Shown in pieces: positions 52,460 through 58,860 of a DNA stretch of 58,860 nucleotides. The DNA comes from Nonomuraea deserti (GTDB taxonomy: Bacteria > Actinomycetota > Actinomycetes > Streptosporangiales > Streptosporangiaceae), in NCBI RefSeq assembly GCF_004348685.1, contig NZ_SMKO01000036.1, forward strand, positions 1 to 58,860, given 5' to 3'. The first letter of the stretch is position 1; each line of letters opens with the position of its first letter. Position numbers and translations under genes: made by a program. A model generated the notes under the pieces. The model worked only from the letters and a program-made list of their open reading frames with translations, did not search any database and was not told where the DNA came from.

Positions 52460-52656
52460 TGCACGACGGGGTGGCCGCCTACGTCCTCGGCGTCCTCGAT
52501 GAAGAGGAGCACGAGGCCTTCGAACGCCACCTCGACACATGCGAGCGATGCCAGGCGGAACTCCTGGAGCTCGCCGAGCTGCCGGACCAGCTCGACGAGC
52601 TCAAGAACGCCTCCTCGACCTCCGACGACGATCCCCCGATGTCGATGTCACGTTGA
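52459..52656 (+). CDS. Minimal zinc-finger anti-sigma factor
   Basis: A 65-residue protein with the ZAS motif: His and two Cys in FERHLDTCERCQAEL and HDGVAAYVLGVLDEEE before it. Anti-sigma partners usually continue into a membrane segment and a sensing domain; this one stops after an acidic Ser/Asp tail and is soluble. It probably binds the sigma factor encoded just upstream and may respond to oxidation or zinc loss, as RsrA-type proteins do. Confidence 0.82.
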   Translation: MHDGVAAYVLGVLDEEEHEAFERHLDTCERCQAELLELAELPDQLDELKNASSTSDDDPPMSMSR

Positions 52657-52740
52657 CGTCTATCCCCTTTTCGGGTGGTATCGGTTACGGCAAGACGTGC
52701 GCCCGGCGGCAAGTGCCGGGCGGTCGGGGGGAGGTGTTCG

Positions 52741-53544
52741 GTGGGCATCGACGGCGATGCGCCCCGTCCCCCGCGCCGGCGGTTCGGCGAGGAAGGCGGC
52801 CGGCTGTCGTATGGTGGCTACCTCCGCCTGCCCGCGTTGCTCGCGCAACAGCAGCCGCAGTCGCAGGCCCCTGACGAGTTGCTCTTCATCACCGTCCACC
52901 AGGTCTACGAGCTCTGGTTCAAGCTGCTGCTCCACGAGCTGGAGTCGGTCCGCGAGGCCATGTCCCGCGGCGAGCTGTGGCAGGCCAGGCACCTGTTCCG
53001 GCGGGTGCACGCGGTCGAGCGGGTGCTGGTCGAGCAGGTCGAGGTCCTGGAGACGATGACGCCCCAGGACTTCCTCGAGTTCCGCTCGATGCTGGAGCCC
53101 GCCAGCGGGTTCCAGTCCGTGCAGTTCCGGGAGCTGGAGTTCCTGTCCGGGCTGAAGGACGAGCGTTACCTCGGCAGCTTCCGGCACGCCGAGGAGGCCG
53201 ATCTCGCCAGGCTGCGCCGCAGGCTGTCGGAGCCCACGCTGTGGGACGCCTATCTCGACGCGCTGTCCCTGCGTGGCCTGCCGGTCTCCGATGATGAGAT
53301 CATGAACTCGCTGCTGGCCGTGGCGAGAGACCGCGGGTCCCACGACGACCTGTGGCAACTGGCCGAAGACCTGCTGACCCACGACGAGACCACAGCGCTG
53401 TGGCGGATGCGTCATGTCCAGATGGTCGAACGCCAGATCGGCACCAAGTCGGGCACAGGCGGCTCGACGGGCGCCCCCTATCTGCGCGGTAGAACGCGCC
53501 TGCACTACTTCCCGCTGCTGTGGGAACTAAGGGCCTGGCTATGA
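52741..53544 (+). CDS. kynA: Tryptophan 2,3-dioxygenase
   Basis: A 267-residue haem dioxygenase that opens tryptophan's indole ring to N-formylkynurenine, the first step of the kynurenine pathway. LSYGGYLRLPALLAQQQPQS, LFITVHQVYELWFKLLLHEL (distal His) and SGFQSVQFRELEFLSG are family signatures; LWRMRHVQMVERQIGTKSGTGGSTG includes the proximal His region and substrate loop. The GTG at 52741 has GGGGGAGG upstream. Its stop overlaps a possible ATG of the next gene. Kynureninase and formamidase are not in the window. Confidence 0.95.
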   Translation: MGIDGDAPRPPRRRFGEEGGRLSYGGYLRLPALLAQQQPQSQAPDELLFITVHQVYELWFKLLLHELESVREAMSRGELWQARHLFRRVHAVERVLVEQVEVLETMTPQDFLEFRSMLEPASGFQSVQFRELEFLSGLKDERYLGSFRHAEEADLARLRRRLSEPTLWDAYLDALSLRGLPVSDDEIMNSLLAVARDRGSHDDLWQLAEDLLTHDETTALWRMRHVQMVERQIGTKSGTGGSTGAPYLRGRTRLHYFPLLWELRAWL

Positions 53545-53582
53545 ACAGCCATGGCGAACCCTCACAAAGGAGTGAGAGCGAA

Positions 53583-56500
53583 ATGCCGCTCGACGAGGCC
53601 AAGGATGAGCTGCTCCAGCGAGCCGCCGAGATCTGCGCGACGAGCACGGAGCACATGAGCGCCGACGAGGCGCTGTCCTTCCTCCGGCTCTACTACCGGC
53701 ACGTCGCACCGGAAGACCTGCTCGACCGCAACCCCGTTGACGTGTACGGCCCCGCGATGTCCCAGAGGCAGCTGGCCGAGGTCCGCCCGCAGGGCAGGCC
53801 GGTGGTCCGGGCCTACACCCCGACGATCGACGAGAACGGGTGGGACCCCGGGCACTCGGTCGTCGAGGTGGTCACCGACGACATGCCGTTCCTCGTCGAC
53901 TCGGTGACGATGGAGCTCGACCGGCACGGCCTGGGCGTGCACCTGCTGGTCCACCCGCAGATGCGGGTGCGCCGCGACATGACGGGCCGGATGCTCGGCC
54001 CGGACCAGCAGGACGTCACCGGCCAGATGCTGGTCGAGTCGTGGATGCACATCGAGGTCGACCGGCAGTCCGACCCGCGCGCGCTCAAGGCAATCGAGAC
54101 CGACCTGCTGCGGGTGCTCACCGACGTGCGGCACGCGGTCGAGGACTTCAGGAAGATGCGGGCGCTGGCCGTCCAGACTGCGGAGGACCTGGGCATGAAC
54201 CCGCCGCCGCTGGAGCCCGCGGAGGTCGAGGACAGCATCGACCTGCTGCGCTGGCTCGCCGACGGGCATTTCACCTTCCTCGGCTACCGCGAATACCGGC
54301 TCGAGCACACCGACGAGGGCGAGACGCTGCGCGCGCTGCCCGGTGCGGCGCTGGGCATCCTGCGTGACGACAAGGTCAGCTCCGACAGCTTCTCCGCGCT
54401 GCCCGCCGAGATGCGGGCCAAGGCGCGCGAGAAGCACCTCATGATCATCACCAAGGCCAACTCCCGGGCCACCGTGCACCGCGCCACTTACCTCGACTAC
54501 ATCGGGGTCAAGGTGTTCTCGCCCGAGGGCGAGGTGATCGGGGAGCGGCGTTTCCTCGGCCTGTTCACGCACGTGGCCTACAACGAGTCGATCTCCCGGA
54601 TCCCCGTGCTCAGGCGGAAGCTGGCCGACGTCCTCGACCAGGCCGGGCTGGCGCCCGACAGCCACGACGGCAAGGACCTCATCGAGATCCTCGAGACGTT
54701 CCCGCGCGACGAGCTGTTCCAGACCTCGATCGACGAGCTCCTGCCGATCGCGCTGGGCGTGCTCAGGCTGCGCGAGCGCAAGCAGGTCAAGTTGTTCCTG
54801 CGGCGCGACGACTACGGCCGTTACATCTCCTGCCTGATCTACCTGCCGCGCGACCGCTACACCACCAAGGTCCGGCTGAAGATGCAGGAGGTGCTGCTCA
54901 AGGCCCTGGGCGGCACGTCGCTCGACTACAGCGCCATGATCGGCGAGTCGGTGCTGGCCCGCCTGCACGTGGTCGTGCGGGGCGAGCGGGGCAAGCAGCT
55001 GCCGCCGCCGAGCGTGGACGTGGAGGAGCTGGAGGCGCGGCTGGCGGCCATCACCCGCTCCTGGGAGGACGACCTGTCCGCCGCGCTGGTGGAGCTGACC
55101 TCGGAGGAGGAGGCGCCCGGGCTCATCCGCCGGTACGCCTTCGCGTTCCCCGAGGGGTACAAAGCTGACTTCCCGCCCAAGGTCGCCGTGGTCGACCTGC
55201 AGCGGCTGGAGCGGCTCGTCGGCGCGGACGACGACGGGCAGGTCGAGCTCAACCTCTACGAGCCGTACGACGCGACCGAGGGGGAGCGGCGGCTCAAGAT
55301 CTACAAGGTCGGCTCGCCCATCTCGCTGTCGAAGGTGCTGCCGCTCATCCAGCGGCTGGGCGTCGAGGTGGTCGACGAGCGGCCGTACGAAGTCGACCGC
55401 GACAACGACCCCACCACCAAGAACGCCTGGATCTACGACTTCGGGCTGCGCTACACGCCGTCCGACGAGGTCGGCAGGGAGGACTTCAAACGGCTCTTCC
55501 AGGACGGGCTCACCGCCCTGTGGACGGGCCGGGTGCAGGCCGACGACTTCAACTCGCTCATCCTGAGTGCCGGGCTGACCTGGGAGCAGGTCGAGATCCT
55601 GCGGGCCTACGCGAAATACCTGCGGCAGGCGGGCAGCACGTTCTCGCAGTCGTACATGGAGCGGGTGCTCCTGGGCAACGTGCGGCTGGCGCGGCTGCTC
55701 GTCAGCCTGTTCGAGGCCCGGCACGATCCGCGGCGGCCCGACGACGTGCGCACCGAACTGGCCGACGCGATCCACGAGGAGATCCTGGGCGCGCTCGACG
55801 AGGTGGCCTCGCTGGACGAGGACCGCGTGCTGCGGGCGTACCTGGAGATGATCCAGGCCACGCTGCGTACCAATTTCTTCCAGACGGCGAATGGGCGGCG
55901 AAAAGAGTACATATCGCTCAAGTTCGACCCGCAGGCCATCAGCGTCCTGCCCCTTCCGCGGCCCAAGTTCGAGATATTCGTGTACTCGCCGCGGGTCGAG
56001 GGCGTGCATCTCCGGTTCGGGAAAGTGGCGCGGGGTGGATTGCGGTGGTCTGACCGGATGGAGGACTTCCGTACGGAAATTCTCGGTCTGGTTAAAGCTC
56101 AGATGGTTAAAAATACCGTTATTGTGCCGACCGGGTCTAAGGGTGGGTTTGTCGTTAAACGGCCGCCTTTGTCCGGAAAGCGGGAAGATGTGCAGGCCGA
56201 GGGTGTGGCCTGCTACCGCATGTTCATCTCCGGCCTGCTCGACGTCACCGACAACCTCGTGGACGGCCAGGTCGTCCCGCCGCCCGACGTGGTCAGGCAC
56301 GACGGCACCGACACCTACCTCGTCGTGGCCGCGGACAAGGGCACCGCGACGTTCTCCGACATCGCCAACGCCGTGGCCAAGGAGTACGACTTCTGGCTGG
56401 GCGACGCCTTCGCCTCCGGCGGCTCGATCGGCTACGACCACAAGGCCATGGGCATCACCGCCCGCGGCGCGTGGGAGTCGGTCAAATACCACTTCCGCAC

Positions 56501-58457
56501 CACGGGCGTGGACGTGCAGAGCACCGACTTCACGGTGGTCGGCGTGGGCGACATGTCCGGCGACGTGTTCGGCAACGGCATGCTGCTGTCGCAGCACATC
56601 CGGCTGGTGGCCGCGTTCGACCACCGGCACATCTTCGTCGACCCCACCCCCGACGCGGCCCGCTCGTTCAGCGAACGGCAGCGCCTGTTCGAGCTGCCAC
56701 GCAGCTCCTGGGAGGACTACGACGCCACGCTGATCTCGGCGGGCGGCGGCGTCTTCTCGCGCACCGCCAAATCCATCCCGATCACGCCCCCGATGCGCGA
56801 GGCGCTCGGCATTCCCGCGGGCGTCACCTCCATGACGCCCAACGACCTGATCAGCGCCATCCTGCGGGCCCCCGTCGACCTGCTGTGGAACGGCGGCATC
56901 GGCACCTACGTCAAGGCGAGCTCCGAGTCCCACGTCGACGTGGGCGACAAGGCCAACGACGCGCTCAGGATCGACGCCGCCGACCTGCGCTGCAAGGTCG
57001 TCGGCGAAGGCGGCAACCTGGGGGTCACCCAGCTGGCCCGCATCGAGTTCGCGCTGAACGGCGGCCTGATCAACACCGACTTCATCGACAACTCGGCCGG
57101 CGTCGACACCTCCGACCACGAGGTGAACATCAAGATCCTGCTGGACCAGGTCGTCCGCGACGGCGAGCTGACCGACAAGCAGCGCAACCAGGTCTTCACC
57201 TCGATGACCGACGAGGTCGCCCGCCTGGTGCTGCGCGACAACCACGCCCAGAACGTGGTCCTGGCCGCCGCCCGCGCCCAGGCCGTCGAGATGCTCCACA
57301 TCCACGCCCGCTACCTGCGGCGGCTGGAACGCGACGGGCTGATCAACCGGGAGCTGGAGTTCCTGCCTTCCGACAAACAGCTGGCCGAGCGCCGGCAGGC
57401 CAGGCTCGGCCTGACCGCCCCCGAGTTCTCAGTGCTGCTGGCCTACACCAAGCTGACCGTCGACGCCGAGGTGCTCGCCTCCGACCTGCCCGACGACCCC
57501 TACCTCGCCTCGTGGCTGGTGTCGTACTTCCCGTCGGCGCTGCGTGAGCGGTTCCGCTCCTACATGGACGCCCACCCGCTGCGCCGGGAGATCATCACCA
57601 CCTGCGTGGTGAACGAGCTGGTCAACTCCATGGGCACCACGTTCATGTACCGCTTCGGGGAAGAGACGGGCGCCTCGACGTCCGACATCGTGCGGGCCTA
57701 CCTCGTGGCGCGCGAGGTGTTCGACCTGCCGAGCTTCTACCGGGACGTGGAGTCGCTGGACAAGCAGGTGGACACGGCCACCCAGATCGCCATGCTGCTG
57801 GAGGCCCGCAAGCTGGTCGAGCGCGGCACCCGCTGGCTGCTGGTCAACCGCCGGCCGCCGCTGGACCTGGCCGGGTCGGTCGGCTTCTTCATGAAGCCGG
57901 TCAACGGCGTGGTCTCCCACATCCCCAAGCTGCTGACCGGTCCCGACCTGGCCGCGTACGAGGAGCGCCGCGACTCGTTCCTCGCCAGGGGCGTGCCGCC
58001 GGAGCTGGCCGAGCGGGTGTCCGCCATGGTGCCCGCGTACTCGATGCTGGACATGGTGGAGATCTCCTCCCTGACCGACCGTCCGGTCAACGAGGCGGCG
58101 GAGGTGTACTTCGACCTGGCCGACCGGCTGCAACTGGCCCGCATCCGGGAGCGCATCATCGCGCTGCCCAGGGACAACCGGTGGAACTCGATGGCCCGCT
58201 CGGCCCTGCGCGACGACCTCTACGCGGCGCACGCCTCCCTGACCCGTGACGTGCTCGCCCACAGCACGCCGGGCCTGCCGCCGGAGGAGCGGCTGGCCAG
58301 GTGGACGGAGGCCAACACGGCGGCCGTCTCCAGGGCCCGGCAGACGCTGTCGGAGATCTGGGAGAGCGACACCTTCGACCTGGCCACCCTCTCGGTCGCG
58401 CTGCGCGCCATCCGCACCCTGGTGTCCGCCAGCAACCTCCCCCACACGGAGTCCTGA
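53583..58457 (+). CDS. gdhB: Large NAD-specific glutamate dehydrogenase
   Basis: A 1624-residue enzyme of the 180-kDa NAD-glutamate dehydrogenase class (about 1650 residues in streptomycetes), converting glutamate to 2-oxoglutarate and ammonia. Long N-terminal ACT-like regulatory parts (1-600) precede the catalytic part: GKVARGGLRWSDRMEDFRTE, VPTGSKGGFVVKR, DKGTATFSDIANAVA, GVGDMSGDVFGNGMLLS and VVGEGGNLGVTQLARIE. The ATG at 53583 has AAAGGAG upstream; an ATG at 53541 overlaps the kynA stop and is also possible. A 300-bp patch in the catalytic core has unusual codons. A strong terminator follows. Confidence 0.95.
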   Translation: MPLDEAKDELLQRAAEICATSTEHMSADEALSFLRLYYRHVAPEDLLDRNPVDVYGPAMSQRQLAEVRPQGRPVVRAYTPTIDENGWDPGHSVVEVVTDDMPFLVDSVTMELDRHGLGVHLLVHPQMRVRRDMTGRMLGPDQQDVTGQMLVESWMHIEVDRQSDPRALKAIETDLLRVLTDVRHAVEDFRKMRALAVQTAEDLGMNPPPLEPAEVEDSIDLLRWLADGHFTFLGYREYRLEHTDEGETLRALPGAALGILRDDKVSSDSFSALPAEMRAKAREKHLMIITKANSRATVHRATYLDYIGVKVFSPEGEVIGERRFLGLFTHVAYNESISRIPVLRRKLADVLDQAGLAPDSHDGKDLIEILETFPRDELFQTSIDELLPIALGVLRLRERKQVKLFLRRDDYGRYISCLIYLPRDRYTTKVRLKMQEVLLKALGGTSLDYSAMIGESVLARLHVVVRGERGKQLPPPSVDVEELEARLAAITRSWEDDLSAALVELTSEEEAPGLIRRYAFAFPEGYKADFPPKVAVVDLQRLERLVGADDDGQVELNLYEPYDATEGERRLKIYKVGSPISLSKVLPLIQRLGVEVVDERPYEVDRDNDPTTKNAWIYDFGLRYTPSDEVGREDFKRLFQDGLTALWTGRVQADDFNSLILSAGLTWEQVEILRAYAKYLRQAGSTFSQSYMERVLLGNVRLARLLVSLFEARHDPRRPDDVRTELADAIHEEILGALDEVASLDEDRVLRAYLEMIQATLRTNFFQTANGRRKEYISLKFDPQAISVLPLPRPKFEIFVYSPRVEGVHLRFGKVARGGLRWSDRMEDFRTEILGLVKAQMVKNTVIVPTGSKGGFVVKRPPLSGKREDVQAEGVACYRMFISGLLDVTDNLVDGQVVPPPDVVRHDGTDTYLVVAADKGTATFSDIANAVAKEYDFWLGDAFASGGSIGYDHKAMGITARGAWESVKYHFRTTGVDVQSTDFTVVGVGDMSGDVFGNGMLLSQHIRLVAAFDHRHIFVDPTPDAARSFSERQRLFELPRSSWEDYDATLISAGGGVFSRTAKSIPITPPMREALGIPAGVTSMTPNDLISAILRAPVDLLWNGGIGTYVKASSESHVDVGDKANDALRIDAADLRCKVVGEGGNLGVTQLARIEFALNGGLINTDFIDNSAGVDTSDHEVNIKILLDQVVRDGELTDKQRNQVFTSMTDEVARLVLRDNHAQNVVLAAARAQAVEMLHIHARYLRRLERDGLINRELEFLPSDKQLAERRQARLGLTAPEFSVLLAYTKLTVDAEVLASDLPDDPYLASWLVSYFPSALRERFRSYMDAHPLRREIITTCVVNELVNSMGTTFMYRFGEETGASTSDIVRAYLVAREVFDLPSFYRDVESLDKQVDTATQIAMLLEARKLVERGTRWLLVNRRPPLDLAGSVGFFMKPVNGVVSHIPKLLTGPDLAAYEERRDSFLARGVPPELAERVSAMVPAYSMLDMVEISSLTDRPVNEAAEVYFDLADRLQLARIRERIIALPRDNRWNSMARSALRDDLYAAHASLTRDVLAHSTPGLPPEERLARWTEANTAAVSRARQTLSEIWESDTFDLATLSVALRAIRTLVSASNLPHTES

Positions 58458-58500
58458 CACGGAGGGGCGGGCGCCCAACCGCCGCCCGCCCCTTCCCGTG
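58458..58500 (+). terminator. Terminator of the glutamate dehydrogenase gene
   Basis: CACGG plus AGGGGCGGGC (58458-58472) pair with GCCCGCCCCT (58484-58493) and CCGTG (58496-58500), with a 2-base bulge and an 11-base loop, directly after the stop codon. Confidence 0.8.
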
Positions 58501-58795
58501 CCTTTCCACGGGCGCCGCCGTGGTGCCCCCCGCGTCGCCACTGGATCGCGCCCGCACGGGGACGGCTCGGGGGGCGATCACGAGGGCAGGCGGTGTGTGC
58601 CTGCCCAGCACGGGGACCTGTCGTCAGCCGTCCAGGGGCGAGGGCGCGCCGACCGGTCAAGGACTCGGCGAAGGAGACGGCCAAGAAGACGCTCGTCACG
58701 GCGAGCGAGCCGTGAGCCCTCACGACCGGCCATGACGGACGGGAAGGGGTTACGGCGCGTGCGGGTCCGTTGGCGGTGCCGTAAAGGAAGGAAAG
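58501..58795. other. Intergenic region without a supported gene
   Basis: No frame here has the codon bias of neighbouring genes. TTACGGC near 58750 and GCCGTAA near 58784 could form a 7-bp stem with a long loop, placed to end the minus-strand gene at the window edge. Confidence 0.4.
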
Positions 58796-58860
58796 TCAGA
58801 TACCGGATGCACGCGTGAGAGTGCCGTCGTTGCGGACCACGGTGAGGAACTGGTCGAGGG
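58796..58860 (-). CDS. 3' end of an unidentified minus-strand gene
   Basis: An open minus-strand frame enters from beyond the window and stops at TGA (58796-58798). The last residues read LDQFLTVVRNDGTLTRASGI. Nearly all codons but the last few end in G or C, which supports real coding. The FLTVVRNDGTL pattern resembles beta-strand repeats, but 21 codons are too few to name a family. Confidence 0.55.
   Translation of the reverse strand, partial: LDQFLTVVRNDGTLTRASGI

Noticed and set aside
53562..57305. A 1247-residue minus-strand frame inside the glutamate dehydrogenase gene.
   Set aside because: Antisense shadow of a strongly biased gene; no domain pattern and no start signal.
58220..58723. 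Minus-strand frame with a signal-like N-terminus after the glutamate dehydrogenase gene.
   Set aside because: Its later part is antisense to the dehydrogenase gene and its terminator; codon bias is poor and no ribosome site is visible.

Overview
The window is high-GC actinobacterial DNA. Real genes have third codon positions that are mostly G or C. Together, a DasR-type GntR regulator, NarL two-component pairs, DUF2690 and DUF1996 secreted proteins, a 1.6-kb-codon NAD-glutamate dehydrogenase and rhamnose-type ABC transporters suggest a mycelial soil actinomycete, most likely of the Streptosporangiales (for example Nonomuraea-like). That placement is inference from gene content; no rRNA or other marker is present. 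I found no tRNA, rRNA, CRISPR array, insertion sequence or integrase.

Layout. 0-4 kb: small membrane protein, SecA, Rv3235-family protein. 4.1-12.9 kb: a complete phosphoenolpyruvate:sugar phosphotransferase system, apparently for N-acetylglucosamine, in one place: two EIIC permeases and a DasR-like regulator on the minus strand, facing an SIS-domain deaminase/isomerase, EIIB, EIIA, HPr, enzyme I and a NagZ-like lipoprotein. Two palindromes related to the DasR operator sit in the two control regions. 12.9-18.7 kb: a 53-codon membrane peptide gene, an ABC-2 exporter (one permease carries a large lectin-like insertion) and a divergent NarL-type sensor/regulator pair, with a perfect 16-bp palindrome between them. 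18.7-22.1 kb: three HAD-family proteins, a DUF6912-like protein and a secreted DUF2690 protein. 22.2-25.8 kb: a MecA-like penicillin-binding protein divergent from a LysR regulator followed by a beta-lactamase-like hydrolase. 25.8-32.5 kb: acetoacetyl-CoA synthetase and a rhamnose-type ABC importer operon.

32.6-45.2 kb is an accessory catabolic region and the most interesting part: a HisD-like dehydrogenase and its LacI regulator (sharing identical 14-bp palindromes), then an RbsABC-type importer with two permeases, an FAH-family hydrolase, an SDR, an extradiol-type dioxygenase, two small cupin-like proteins and an FCD-type GntR regulator. Four copies of a motif close to AACTGTATACAGTT lie in the two long control regions; two of them overlap predicted -10 boxes. 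The combination of a sugar-type importer with ring-cleavage-type chemistry does not match a pathway I can name.

45.2-58.9 kb: acetyltransferase, L,D-transpeptidase, then a minus-strand redox/secretion unit (NuoF-ferredoxin fusion, ferric-reductase-like membrane protein, repeat-rich DUF1996 protein, DUF4142 protein), a divergent ECF sigma factor with a very small zinc-finger anti-sigma partner, tryptophan 2,3-dioxygenase, the large NAD-glutamate dehydrogenase, and the 3' end of a minus-strand gene running off the window.
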